Below, piece by piece: positions 45,701 through 52,762 of a stretch of 64,000 bases of DNA. The notes beneath the pieces were generated by a model that was not told the origin of the DNA, searched no databases, and saw nothing but the letters and a program-made list of their open reading frames with translations. The position numbers and the translations under genes were made by a program. Position 1 is the stretch's first letter. Each line of letters opens with the position of its first letter. The DNA is taken from contig NC_015510.1 in the NCBI RefSeq assembly GCF_000212735.1, positions 7,255,001 to 7,319,000 on the forward strand, in the 5' to 3' direction. Source of the DNA: Haliscomenobacter hydrossis DSM 1100. GTDB taxonomy: Bacteria > Bacteroidota > Bacteroidia > Chitinophagales > Saprospiraceae.

Positions 45701-48700
45701 ATTGTAATGGAATGATCAAAGACACCGTGCAAGTGATTGTGCTGAAGCGCCCTGCGTTAAGTGCATTTGCCTTTACGGGCAAGGGTAAAAAAGACCCTGC
45801 TGCACCTGCTTATGATTGGACCGTGACTTACAATGCATGCAGTGCTGACAAGACTTTGATCAAGAAGGAAGACTGGATGCCCAGCATCAACAGCTTTTTC
45901 CACATGCTTCCGGGTTTGGATCGCCGCTTCTTCCTGGACCAGGTTGAGTGCAACTACTCCGTGCAAATCAAAGACACCGAGTTCCCGATCTGCAATGGCA
46001 AAGGTCTGAAAATCGATCGCGAGATTTATGTCTTCGATTGGTGTAAAGGAAGTATCGTGGATACCTTCCACGTCCTGATCAAAATTGGCGATTTCGAAGC
46101 CCCAACCCTGGTCCTTCCTCATCATCCAGCAGTGATTTCGACGGGACCAATGGACTGTACTGCAGCCTTCCCGATCACCGTTGCGGGCATTAAGGCCCAA
46201 TTCGGTGTAGAGATTCAAGACAGTTGTAGCCTGACCAACATCAGTGTGAGTGTTTACACCAAAGACCGTTATGTGAAAGGTATTTTGGTGTACGAAGGAC
46301 CAGACAATCCTTACTGCCAAATTAAGGATGCAAATAGAGTTGAAGAACCAACTGAAAGAGAAGCCTGCTGCATAGTCTGGGAGAAAGTAGAATACGCGAT
46401 CATGAACAACCAGATGATTGGGGTACCTGTTGGCCGCCACGTAATGAAAATCGAGGCTTTCGACGGTTGCTACAATTCCTCTACTTTGTGCTTCGAGTTC
46501 GAAGTGAAGGACAAAATTGCACCGGTGATGAAGTGTGATGATGACCTGCACATCAGTTTGAGCAACGCCAATGGCTATGTTGATGGCTACGCACAGGTAA
46601 CTGCTGCGGACATTGATGAAGGCTCTTGGGACAACTGTAAGTTGGCTTGGATTGCGGTTCGTCGCAATGTTCCTACTTCTTGCACGGCTAGCTTCATCCT
46701 GAAAGGATACGATTCAAACGGCAACGGCAAAATTGATGCTGCCCCATTTGATGATCCTAAAGATGCACCTGCGAACTGGAAATGGATCGTAGACGGCAAA
46801 GAAGTAGTGGATGGTATCGACAACAACGGCGACGGTGATATTTTTGACCGTGGAGAATTTTTTGCCACCAAAGGAGGAAAAATCATGACTCCGCTGCAAG
46901 ATGCTGTTGATTTCTTCTGCTGCGATTTGGCTGAGCGCGTCACCATCGAATTGTGGGGCGCTGACAATGCGGATAATCCAGAGACTGAGAATATTGACGA
47001 AAGCAACTGGAACTACTGCTGGAACGATGTACTGATCGAAGATAAAGTGGCGCCAACTTGTGTGGCTCCATGGGACATCACCGTTGATTGTGACGCCAAA
47101 TGCCTGGCTCAAATTGATGATGCGCGGGCTTCAACGCTGTGTTTCGGTGATGTGACCATCACTTCGGGTAGCGATTGTGCCAACCTGGACACGGTTTACA
47201 CCGTGACCAAAAACCTGAAGTGTGGCGCAGGCTACATCATTCGTACCTGGACTTTGACCAAAGAAACGGCCAAAGGACCCATCGTGATTACTTGCAGCCA
47301 GAAGATCACCGTGAGGGGTATCCACGAATACGACATCTGTTTCCCTAAAGACGTGTCATCGGATTGCAAAACACCGATCATCGATACGGTGTTGACCGAT
47401 GAATTGGCTTGCGACATCCTGGCCGTGAATGTGTTTGACAAACGCTACGATGCTTCTGACGATGAGTGCTACAAAATCTTCCGTACTTACACCGTGATCA
47501 ACTGGTGTGTATATGATGATCGCTGTGGTGACCCGATGGAAGAAGGACACGTTTATGTAGTCAACCGTGCCACGTTCGAAAACTATGGTAAGGCCGCTAT
47601 CTACTTGTTGGTACGGGATGAAGACCGAGACGGTGATGAAGAATTCTACCTCTCGCAAAATACCGTCATCAACGAAAGCAAAGACTTGCATATTCTCGGT
47701 GATGTTGCACCCAAGAATACCTACAAGTCAACGCTGAATGGAAAGTTGCCAAAATGTGATGCAAATGATGAATACTACCACAGCTTTATGTATACCCAGA
47801 TCATCAAGGTATACGATGAAGAAGCACCCGTGGTAACGGGTATTCGCGATACCTTCTGTACCAGTGCCACCCTTTGTACCGCAAACATCACCAAAGTGGT
47901 GAACATCAAAGACAACTGCACCGATCAGGTCGAACTGGAGAACCGTCAATTGATGATTGCACCGAATCAGACTACCGATGCTGGCTTGATGATCCTGTAC
48001 AGCACCCCACGCTGGAGCGTCAAGGATTTGGGCAACGGCCAGTTTGAAATCACCGTAGCCAACCTGCCTGAAGGCACCCACGATCTGATCGTGGTGGGTC
48101 GCGATGAGTGTGGCAACTTGAGTGCGGCTACCCGGATTCCATTTGTGGTCAAAGATTGTAAGGCACCAGCTCCAATCTGTATCAATGGCTTGAGCACCGA
48201 GCTGATGCCCAATGGTGCTGGCGCGGGTATGATGACCGTGTGGGCCAACGACTTTGTGGCTTCGGAAATCTACGATTGTAATGGCCAGGGGCCCGAGACG
48301 AAGGATGGATTGAAACTGGTGAAAAAATACTCGATCAACCGCGTTGGTGATCCAGTGAACCAAAACAAAACCAGTTTGGAGCTGGATTGTGCGGACGCTG
48401 GCGAAAACATCCTGGTTGAAATCCACGCTTGGGACGAGGCGGGTAACCACGATTTCTGTGTCACTTTTATCGAAGTACAAGACAACCGCAAGGTGTGCCC
48501 AACCGGAAGCAATATCGACAAGGGCGAGATCAGCGGAATCATTACGACGGACGACACAGAGCCAGTTGCTGGAGTCAACATTGAAGTAAGTGGAGGGACA
48601 CAATTGAACCAAAACAGCAGCAACAATGGTACCTTCAGCTTTAACCAACTGCAAAAAGGAAGTGACTTTACCGTAGCCGCGCAAATGGACAAAGATCACC

Positions 48701-49764
48701 TCAATGGGGTGTCAACCTTCGACCTGGTGCTTTTGCAAAAGCACATCCTGGGAGTTCAGTCTATCAACAATCCTTATCGTTTGATTGCTGCTGACGTGAA
48801 CAACTCCAAGTCGATTTCTACCCTGGACATGATCCAAATCCGCAAATTGATCCTCAACCTTGATGATCGCTTCAAAAACGTAGCAAGCTGGCGTTTTGTG
48901 GATGCCACGTACAATTTCGCTGACCAAAACAACCCTTGGGCTGAGACATTCCCGGAGGTAGTCAACGTCAACGACTTGGCCGGTAAGGTTCAAGCCAATT
49001 TCATCGCCATCAAAATGGGGGATGTCAATGGCAGTGCCAGTGTCAGCAGTGCAGCGACCAGTGAAGTCCGGGGAGCCAAAGCCATGATCCTCCAAACAGA
49101 TGAACAAGCCTTGAAAACTGGACAAACTTATGCCGTAAGCATCCGGGCCAAAGATTTGCACAACATTCAAGGATACCAGTTTACCCTGCAAGTAGATCCT
49201 GCCTCAGCTACCATTGACAACATCGAATACAATGGTGTGATGAAAGCCGAACATTTTGGTTTCTTCCCCCTATCCGGCCAAATCACCACCAGCTTCGTTA
49301 GGGCACCTCTTGCAGGTGCCACTAACACCACCCTGGTTGGAGACGATGTGCTCTTTACCATCCACCTTAAGGCGGAATCGAACATCGCCCTGAGTGAAGT
49401 ATTGAACATCAACAGCCGTTTGACGCCACAAGAGGCTTACGGTGTACAGGACGAATTGATGGATGTGAAACTAGCGGTAAGCGATACGTACTTGAGCGAC
49501 AAAGCTGCTTTGTACCAAAACACGCCCAACCCGTTTGCAGACCAAACCGCCATCGATTTTTACCTGCCCAACGCGAGCGCTGCGGTATTGACGATTCGGG
49601 ATGTGAAAGGATCCTTACTGTATCAAGTAGAAGGCAATTACGCCAAAGGCAACAACCAGGTGATCCTCAAACAGGAGCAACTGCGGGCTAGTGGAGTATT
49701 GTACTATACACTGGAAACAAGTGATTTTACTAGAACAATGAAAATGGTGCTGTTGAATAAATAG
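36709..49764 (+). CDS. Giant T9SS-secreted adhesin-like protein (4351 residues) with SprB and SdrD-B-type repeats
   Basis: Domain order by approximate residue: signal peptide 1-26; N-terminal choice-of-anchor-like region to ~220; SprB-like and Ig/PKD-like repeats, Cys-rich, ~220-1350 (for example VVCNGANNGTIVVDPTSG); eleven SdrD-B-type Ca-binding repeats 1352-2803, each about 132 residues with VGDTAFVDNDFDGLQ and GSYYVVFNKNTAV; a Cys- and Asp-rich region 2804-3930; a carboxypeptidase-regulatory-like unit at ~3937; a dockerin-like pair of helices ~4002-4048 (ADVNNSKSISTLDMIQIRKL); a cohesin-like beta domain ~4110-4240; T9SS type A sorting domain ~4269-4351 (YQNTPNPFADQ). It should be exported to the surface and act in adhesion, gliding or sheath/biofilm formation. 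A strong terminator follows. Confidence 0.9.
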   Translation: MKKFYTYLQLGLWLLIVLAIPQIGSTQCTVTPIDIKEKTDWTTNCARTVEECDFTNGPLCNNTANSNWLLLDQNNYCIPKPACNAVGFDKILVTQGLEGTWTVKNIGSGTQNTRVRLEGCIKAWVNNIAFTPLTPNVFTGLISLAPGQEQSGTFVPQTSTVEFGGNYTDLFAATCSGNVCFEGLADGFTSLTISSGNLQAITSVTGSLKACVTYRSFDWNVTGTEAACETSADGKVFVNFTPAPGTLASDYEIRVGNGGAWTVSQAAVSGANTISGLPAGSYTVAVVYKPLANAVIPTSDATCGYCKASVTIGSATATLSCSSDPDCPGGAGDGSVTVTVGGNPGTVTYNWGGGNTNATLSGLTPGNYTVTVTYGPNGKCSKTTTCTVVAAPGVDFTVTPTNVVCNGANNGTIVVDPTSGTANYTISVTGQTNKPSNGAAVIYNNLAPGDYTITVTDANGCSTQKMVTITQPNPVSITCASDNTSCKGLSDGKIRVTSVTSDVGGPYKISVDQIAGGNNDIAESVQVIPYQATVGTGTYVITVKDKNDCIARCTTIVKDGFTPTINCVRTQIACFGGKGTITATASGTDADGNPVASTFDYVLSGSASASNTTGIFTGLSAGTYTVTATKTGNVGCSVACTGNIIVEPAQLSCIITGNNSVCRNEKITFIGPAGMTNYVWTVTGATFTGQGTVSIEVTAPASGSFEVKLKTQKTSTVDNTTLCESGECTKTVNVTVPTCPVIAPKTVCAGTQNVEYDAGSGYTNIVWSTSDPKISIASGQGTHKVRFNVATTALGPYTITFTARQNGCPISCEYILTVDPLPSIVLTPEQPVCRNPPTGKITVVASGGTQPYVFIIRQGSPMGTIITPTITNQTATGLTYNDLAPGTYYVEVIDKAGVGCSSDPGVQILAVQNPLDFTLTLDCENQVNGNVAVNLTNITGGAAAPNGYEYQVDGTAGTWIDLVNPIFLPVNSGDHTIYLREKGVATGCDPYGKVISTTCCKLDGVCKLTTPAPIVGCDLSGVPGPKTNPTDVFSGVTFCTEARIQVTTTNGGSLCGGGLTRTYTYVLYDDVIDNNIFDTGEPFIAGTCAETYTVTPPPVVINCPANNLTIPACTSADDAQTLLTNYKAQFSFTGGCNAVPSFSAVVLPNPCTGGTVSLTYTVTSDCDTKSCTKSIIRTVNPSITLNCADNVNVTTCKTQTEINDQFEDWLGDFSVTGGCNVTGRFDGEPKAPLACGGTTTVTYRVVDPFGCNTQTCTKTFTVTPPALVISCPEEKLFIPACTSVAEAQALLDAYKTQFSYTGGCNAVVTFSTVVFPELCVGGVLSIKYKVVSDCDRDSCIREIEIEALRPVSVGDTAFVDNDLDGLQEAGDQGLAGVTVTLYNATTNTTVTTNAYGFPLYPLVTDANGAYLFDSLAPGSYYVVFNKNTAVNGANYVPTIQNVNANGNDADDSDAHPTTGQTAATPFLNAGEKNLTLDAGFYLPVTVGDTAFVDNDFDGLQEAGDQGLAGVTVTLYNAANNTVVTTNAYGLPVVPQVTNANGAYLFDSLAVGSYYVVFNKNTAVNGANYVPTKEDVNANANDADDSDANPAGQTEPTGFLTSGQKNLTLDAGFYLPVTVGDTAFVDNDFDGLQEAGDQGLAGVTVTLYNAANNTVVTTNAYGLPVVPQVTNANGAYLFDSLAVGSYYVVFNKNTAVNGANYVPTKEDVNANANDADDSDANPAGQTEATGFLTSGQKNLTLDAGFYLPVSVGDTAFVDNDFDGLQEAGDQGLAGVTVTLYNAANNTVVTTNAYGLPVVPQVTNANGAYLFDSLAVGSYYVVFNKNTAVNGANYVPTKEDVNANANDADDSDANPAGQTEATGFLTSGQKNLTLDAGFYLPVTVGDTAFVDNDFDGLQEAGDQGLAGVTVTLYNAATNTVVTTNAYGLPVVPQVTNANGAYLFDSLAVGSYYVVFNKNTAVNGANYVPTKEDVNANANDADDSDANPVGQTEATGFLTSGQKNLTLDAGFYLPVTVGDTAFVDNDFDGLQEATDQGLAGVTVTLYNAANNTVVTTNAYGLPVVPQVTNANGAYLFDSLAVGSYYVVFNKNTAVNGANYVPTKEDVNANANDADDSDANPAGQTEATGFLTSGQKNLTLDAGFYLPVSVGDTAFVDNDFDGLQEAGDQGLAGVTVTLYNAATNTVVTTNAYGLPVVPQVTNANGAYLFDSLAVGSYYVVFNKNTAVNGANYVPTKEDVNANANDADDSDANPAGQTEATGFLTSGQKNLTLDAGFYLPVSVGDTAFIDNNGNGLQDPADQGFPGLTVTLYDATTNTVVTTNAYGLPVVPQVTDANGKYLFDSLAVGNYYVVFNKNTAVNGANYVPTKEDVNANANDVDDSDANPAGQTEPTGLLTSGQSNLTLDAGFYLPVVVGDTAFVDNDRDGLQEAGDQGLAGVTVTLFNAADNSPVTLDATGMPYTNTTTTGSDGSYLFTNLPPGSYYVVFDKSTAVNGANYAATILDVNSNGNDADDSDANPTTGRTAATPFLTSGQSNLTLDAGFYLPVTVGDTAFVDNNFNGLQDSNDQGLAGVTVTLYDALTNSVVTTNAYGDPVVPQVTDANGKYLFDSLAVGNYYVVFNKNTAVNGANYVPTKEDVNANANDADDSDANPAGQTEPTGLLTSGQRNLTLDAGFYLPVSVGDTAFVDNNGNGLQDPTDPGLPGVTVTLYDAVSNTPVTTNAYGLPVVPQVTDANGKYLFDSLAVGRYYVVFNVTTAVNGNLYSSTEPNVGNNDSKDSDADPFTGRTPATPLLTSGQSNTTLDAGYILCAPISCINVQVKLGNNCEVLITPELVLVGTTNYPSAAGFTFFVADMNGRPIPGNLVTGQYAGMRLRYSIQRNGCNDILCWGEILIEDGSRPRIARTSFTPDPVYCFDADFILNNPKTIGELGVKPSPRQIPAGTIVSGGNINDEVLNLGIAEFFYCDPTCKVSVKWSDKLEVYGCDSINATGTWGRIYRSWVATNCNGMIKDTVQVIVLKRPALSAFAFTGKGKKDPAAPAYDWTVTYNACSADKTLIKKEDWMPSINSFFHMLPGLDRRFFLDQVECNYSVQIKDTEFPICNGKGLKIDREIYVFDWCKGSIVDTFHVLIKIGDFEAPTLVLPHHPAVISTGPMDCTAAFPITVAGIKAQFGVEIQDSCSLTNISVSVYTKDRYVKGILVYEGPDNPYCQIKDANRVEEPTEREACCIVWEKVEYAIMNNQMIGVPVGRHVMKIEAFDGCYNSSTLCFEFEVKDKIAPVMKCDDDLHISLSNANGYVDGYAQVTAADIDEGSWDNCKLAWIAVRRNVPTSCTASFILKGYDSNGNGKIDAAPFDDPKDAPANWKWIVDGKEVVDGIDNNGDGDIFDRGEFFATKGGKIMTPLQDAVDFFCCDLAERVTIELWGADNADNPETENIDESNWNYCWNDVLIEDKVAPTCVAPWDITVDCDAKCLAQIDDARASTLCFGDVTITSGSDCANLDTVYTVTKNLKCGAGYIIRTWTLTKETAKGPIVITCSQKITVRGIHEYDICFPKDVSSDCKTPIIDTVLTDELACDILAVNVFDKRYDASDDECYKIFRTYTVINWCVYDDRCGDPMEEGHVYVVNRATFENYGKAAIYLLVRDEDRDGDEEFYLSQNTVINESKDLHILGDVAPKNTYKSTLNGKLPKCDANDEYYHSFMYTQIIKVYDEEAPVVTGIRDTFCTSATLCTANITKVVNIKDNCTDQVELENRQLMIAPNQTTDAGLMILYSTPRWSVKDLGNGQFEITVANLPEGTHDLIVVGRDECGNLSAATRIPFVVKDCKAPAPICINGLSTELMPNGAGAGMMTVWANDFVASEIYDCNGQGPETKDGLKLVKKYSINRVGDPVNQNKTSLELDCADAGENILVEIHAWDEAGNHDFCVTFIEVQDNRKVCPTGSNIDKGEISGIITTDDTEPVAGVNIEVSGGTQLNQNSSNNGTFSFNQLQKGSDFTVAAQMDKDHLNGVSTFDLVLLQKHILGVQSINNPYRLIAADVNNSKSISTLDMIQIRKLILNLDDRFKNVASWRFVDATYNFADQNNPWAETFPEVVNVNDLAGKVQANFIAIKMGDVNGSASVSSAATSEVRGAKAMILQTDEQALKTGQTYAVSIRAKDLHNIQGYQFTLQVDPASATIDNIEYNGVMKAEHFGFFPLSGQITTSFVRAPLAGATNTTLVGDDVLFTIHLKAESNIALSEVLNINSRLTPQEAYGVQDELMDVKLAVSDTYLSDKAALYQNTPNPFADQTAIDFYLPNASAAVLTIRDVKGSLLYQVEGNYAKGNNQVILKQEQLRASGVLYYTLETSDFTRTMKMVLLNK
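40762..45117 (+). repeat. Eleven tandem 396-bp repeats inside the giant gene
   Basis: Unit starts, aligned on the codons before GGTGATACC, lie at 40762, 41161, 41557, 41953, 42349, 42745, 43141, 43537, 43933, 44335 and 44731; the spacing is 396 bp except for 399 and 402 in units 1 and 9. Units 2-7 are nearly identical in DNA sequence; units 1 and 8-11 are more diverged. All spacings are multiples of 3, so the frame is kept. Confidence 0.95.
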
Positions 49765-49792
49765 TAAAAATTTTCATGAGATTTTAAGATCG

Positions 49793-49821
49793 TAGGGGAG
49801 GGCAACCTCCCCTATTTTTTT
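49793..49821 (+). terminator. Strong Rho-independent terminator after the giant gene
   Basis: TAGGGGAGG (49793-49801), GCAA tetraloop, CCTCCCCTA (49806-49814), then TTTTTTT: a perfect 9-bp stem with a stable loop and a T-run. Confidence 0.92.
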
Positions 49822-49822
49822 A

Positions 49823-49936
49823 TTACTTTTTATTTTCCAAGCGTTTTTTCAACGCGGCTATTTCTTGGTCTTTTTCCTCTAATGCTTGGGTTTTTTTGTT
49901 TCTTTTTGTGGCAGTTTCAGGAAAGCCTGCCGTTTT
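49823..49936 (-). pseudogene. 3' remnant of a coiled-coil C-terminus
   Basis: On the minus strand, the 37 codons before the TAA at 49823-49825 read as a coiled-coil tail (QALEEKDQEIAALKKRLENK), the kind of ending found on many exported Bacteroidota proteins with endosialidase-chaperone-like or tail-fibre-like domains. The frame is closed upstream by a TAA at 49937-49939 and has no start codon, so only the end of a former gene is left, abutting the inverted-repeat element. Confidence 0.4.
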
Positions 49937-49951
49937 TTATTCGTCTAATAC

Positions 49952-50083
49952 GTTAACGTTTGGCGGCTTGGCGAAGGGCGGGATTTTTAGCACTTAAGTT
50001 CATACGAAGCCGAAATGTTTGTTTTAGCATTAATATTTCTACGAAGTAAGACAGCCCGCCTTTTGCCAAACCGCTGTTAGCAG
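49952..50083 (-). repeat. Imperfect inverted repeat resembling an integron attC site
   Basis: Read on the minus strand it begins TGCTAACAGCGGTTTGGC and ends GCCGCCAAACGTTAACG; the arms pair imperfectly (GGTTTGGCAAAAGGCGGG against CCCGCCCTTCGCCAAGCC) around a ~65-nt centre. Size (~132 bp), unequal arms and AAC/GTT ends are those of attC recombination sites, although the terminal GTTAACG is not an exact GTTRRRY. It directly follows the 3' end of the phzF-family gene, as attC does in a cassette. Confidence 0.45.
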
Positions 50084-50088
50084 TAGTT

Positions 50089-50889
50089 TTATTCTGTCCA
50101 AAATTCTCCAATTGAATATGTTTTTGCTTGTCCACTAATAATCACTCGGTCTCCTTTGTCTTCACAATACAACTTGCCCAATCGTGCAGAAACTTGTTGA
50201 GCATAAAGTTCTTTTTTATTGAGTCTTTTCGCCCAAAATGGAATTAAAGAACAATGTGCTGAACCTGTTACAGGATCTTCTAAAATTGATGCTTGTGGGG
50301 TAAAAAACCTCGAAACGAAATCGCAGTTATCTCCAACTGCTGTAACAATAACTCCTCCTGGGTCAAGATTTATTTGATCGAATAATTGTCTGTCGATTTT
50401 AACGTTTCTGATTTCTGCTTCGTTTTCATACACCAAAACATAATCTCTGGATTTCAAAGTTTCTTTCGGTTGAATATTTAAAGATTTTGAAACGGTCAGT
50501 GGTAAGATGTCGACAACAGGCATTCTTGATGGGAAGTCCATTTTATAGCGTCTATTTTCAACTTTGACAATTAAGTCGCCACTTAAAGTTTCAAATACAA
50601 TTTTATCTTTCTTATAGTCAAGAATTGTCGCTAAACTGTGAGCTGTTGCAAGTGTAGCGTGACCGCACAAATCCATTTCAATTTCAGGCGTAAACCATCG
50701 TAAATGGATTTTCTCTCCTTTGTCAACAAAAAAAGCTGTTTCTGCAACTGCGTTCTCCTTTGCAATTTTCAACAAGATTTCGTCTGGCAACCATTTGTCC
50801 AGCGGCACCACACAAGCAGGATTTCCTCCAAAAATTGTGTCGGTAAAAGCGTCTATTTGATATAATCTATGTTTCACTGTGTCTGTCAA
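50089..50889 (-). CDS. PhzF-family epimerase/isomerase
   Basis: A 266-residue cytosolic protein of the diaminopimelate-epimerase fold. The PhzF opening RLYQIDAFTDTIFGGNPA and the conserved catalytic Glu50 (NAVAETAFFV) are present, as are the second-half motifs DLCGHATLA and EDPVTGSAH. PhzF homologues isomerise small metabolites; there is no phenazine cluster here, so the substrate is unknown. There is no ATG start: the frame opens with TTG (50889), and GTG at 50877 gives a more usual N-terminus. The gene is A/T-richer than its neighbours by eye and bounded by GTTAGCAGTA/TACTGCTAAC inverted ends, suggesting a mobile cassette. Confidence 0.88.
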   Translation of the reverse strand: MTDTVKHRLYQIDAFTDTIFGGNPACVVPLDKWLPDEILLKIAKENAVAETAFFVDKGEKIHLRWFTPEIEMDLCGHATLATAHSLATILDYKKDKIVFETLSGDLIVKVENRRYKMDFPSRMPVVDILPLTVSKSLNIQPKETLKSRDYVLVYENEAEIRNVKIDRQLFDQINLDPGGVIVTAVGDNCDFVSRFFTPQASILEDPVTGSAHCSLIPFWAKRLNKKELYAQQVSARLGKLYCEDKGDRVIISGQAKTYSIGEFWTE

Positions 50890-50896
50890 AAATTAC

Positions 50897-51008
50897 TGCT
50901 AACTCTTCCCTGTCGCAACTAACGACCATCTCCAAATTAGCATTGCGTAATTACCTCAGCTGTGCGTTGGATTGCCGCATTGCGTATTTTATATGGTCGT
51001 TAGTTGCG
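50897..51008. repeat. Second cassette-boundary inverted repeat, upstream of the phzF-family gene
   Basis: A perfect 16-bp inverted repeat, CGCAACTAACGACCAT (50914-50929) and ATGGTCGTTAGTTGCG (50993-51008), encloses 63 nt with two copies of GCATTGCGTA. Just left of it, TGCTAAC (50897-50903) is the exact reverse complement of GTTAGCA (50076-50082) at the other side of the gene. This would be the attC-like site of a preceding cassette. Confidence 0.45.
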
Positions 51009-51070
51009 GGCATATTCGCTTAGCCCGCAGGTCATTTTCCTTCATCAACCTGCGACAACCTTTCACACGG

Positions 51071-52630
51071 CTACCTTCTCCTCTTCCCCCCAAGCCCCAG
51101 CACCGACAGCAATCCACGGGTCAATTCCCGAGTTAGTGTTCCGGCAATTTGTTTGGTGGTAGGATGGCGGATAAGGTCTTCCACAAAGCTGCGTTCCCCT
51201 CTTTGGGTGCGGCTGGATTGTTTGGTGGCTTTTTCCAATTCTTCGCGGCGGGTTTCTTGTACTTCGGCTTCGCGCACGTAGTCCATCTTCTTTTGCAGGA
51301 TTTCTGCGGCACTCTCCCGATCTACAACTTCGTCGTATTTCGCTACCAATGAAGAGCGCAACACAATCCGATCAATTTCCCCATCGGTCAATACGTCCAT
51401 CCTTGACTGTGGTGCGCGGATGAGGGTGTAAGCCAGCGGAGTCGGAATCCCCTTATCATTGAGCACGGTAACCAACGCTTCGCCCGTCCCCAATTGAGTC
51501 AGGACTTCATCCACATCGTAATACTCCGTAATGGGGAAGTTTTCTGCCGCAAGTTTGATGGCTTTGCGGTCTTTGGCCGTGAAAGCGCGTAAAGAGTGCT
51601 GGATCTTCATCCCCAACTGACTCAATACAATATCCGGAACGTCGATGGGGTTTTGGGTAACAAAAAACACGCCTACCCCTTTGGAGCGGATCAGTTTGAT
51701 GATGACCTCAATTTGATCCAACAAGGCATCGGGTGCTTCGTTGAACACCAGGTGCGCCTCGTCAATGAAGATGACCAATTCCGGCTTTTCGGGATCCCCT
51801 TTTTCAGGGAAAGTGCTGTAAATTTCGGCCAACAGCTGGATCATAAAGGTGGAAAACAGCTTGGGGCGATCCTGTAAATCCGTTAGTCGAACGATGTTGA
51901 CGACTCCGTGCCCATTGGCATCGTGCCGACAAAGGTCGTCAACTTCAAAAGAAGGTTCGCCAAAAAACACATCGGCTTTTTGTTGCTCCAGTTCTACCAC
52001 TTTCCGCAAGATATTGCCCGCAGAAACGGTATTCATCGTGCCATACCGCTCTTCGATTTCGGCTTTGCCTTCACCAGTGACCCATTGGATCACTTTGCGG
52101 AGGTCTTCCAAATCGAGCAAGGGAATATTTTTATCATCACAGTACTGATAAATCACGGATAAAATCCCCGATTGCGCATCCGACATTTCCATCAAACGCG
52201 AAAACAGTACCGGCCCAAACTCCGTAACCGTTGCACGTAAGCGAGATCCTTTCTCACGTGAGAGGGTAAAAAATTCAACCGGATTGCCTTCAGTTTTGAA
52301 TGGTATGCCAATTTTTTTGTGGCGATCCTCAATCTTGGGATTGTTCTCTCCGGGCATGGCAATGCCACTCAAGTCCCCTTTGATGTCCATCAATAGGACC
52401 GGAACGCCATGCTCTGACAACTGCTCGGCCAGTACTTGCAGGCTTTTCGTTTTTCCCGTACCCGTTGCTCCACTGATGAGTCCGTGGCGGTTGAACATGC
52501 GCAAGGGCGCACTAATCGTCAAACCAGGGATCGACTCCCCATCCAAAACCGCTCCCCCCAAAGGGATAGAAGCGCCTTTAAAGGTGTAACCCTGGGTTAC
52601 TTCTGAGATGAATTTTTCTTTTTTGGACAT
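51071..52630 (-). CDS. HerA/YjgR-like (DUF853) ATPase
   Basis: A 519-residue P-loop ATPase of the HerA/FtsK branch. Walker A is GATGTGKT (54-61), Walker B is FIDEAH (Asp290, Glu291). The stretches LMDIKGDLSG (80-89) and FFVTQNPIDVPD are typical of the YjgR/DUF853 family. The C-terminal ~80 residues are charged (Arg/Lys/Glu). Relatives of HerA translocate DNA in repair or defence, but YjgR-type proteins stand alone and have no established role; no NurA-like nuclease is adjacent, although the next gene upstream is a DRGH endonuclease. Confidence 0.88.
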   Translation of the reverse strand: MSKKEKFISEVTQGYTFKGASIPLGGAVLDGESIPGLTISAPLRMFNRHGLISGATGTGKTKSLQVLAEQLSEHGVPVLLMDIKGDLSGIAMPGENNPKIEDRHKKIGIPFKTEGNPVEFFTLSREKGSRLRATVTEFGPVLFSRLMEMSDAQSGILSVIYQYCDDKNIPLLDLEDLRKVIQWVTGEGKAEIEERYGTMNTVSAGNILRKVVELEQQKADVFFGEPSFEVDDLCRHDANGHGVVNIVRLTDLQDRPKLFSTFMIQLLAEIYSTFPEKGDPEKPELVIFIDEAHLVFNEAPDALLDQIEVIIKLIRSKGVGVFFVTQNPIDVPDIVLSQLGMKIQHSLRAFTAKDRKAIKLAAENFPITEYYDVDEVLTQLGTGEALVTVLNDKGIPTPLAYTLIRAPQSRMDVLTDGEIDRIVLRSSLVAKYDEVVDRESAAEILQKKMDYVREAEVQETRREELEKATKQSSRTQRGERSFVEDLIRHPTTKQIAGTLTRELTRGLLSVLGLGGKRRR

Positions 52631-52642
52631 AAAAAAACGTTT

Positions 52643-52760
52643 AGGGTTCGGGGGTTCGAAGGTTCTTGGGTTCGGGAGTTCGAAGGTTCTTGGGTTAACT
52701 AACTGGTCGCTGAGGTGTTGCTTAACCCCCGAACCTTCGAACCCCCGAACATCGAACCCT
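52643..52760. repeat. Word-repeat palindrome between endonuclease and ATPase genes
   Basis: The left half repeats GGGTTCGGGGGTTCGAAGGTTC-type words (52643-52696); the right half (52722-52760) is the reverse complement (TTAACCCCCGAACCTTCG and on, ending AACCCT). It starts 13 bp before the ATPase start codon and ends 2 bp past the endonuclease stop, on a same-strand pair, so it could separate their transcripts. Confidence 0.75.
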
Positions 52761-52762
52761 AT

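Larger units (their letters stand above)
49765..50088. other. 324-bp region: terminator, gene remnant, attC-like element
   Basis: In order: the terminator of the giant gene (49793-49821), the minus-strand coiled-coil remnant (49823-49936) and the imperfect inverted repeat 49952-50083. There is no intact gene. Confidence 0.6.

Noticed and set aside
47728-48699. 323-codon minus-strand open frame in the giant gene
   Set aside because: Antisense shadow; no signal, motif or promoter.
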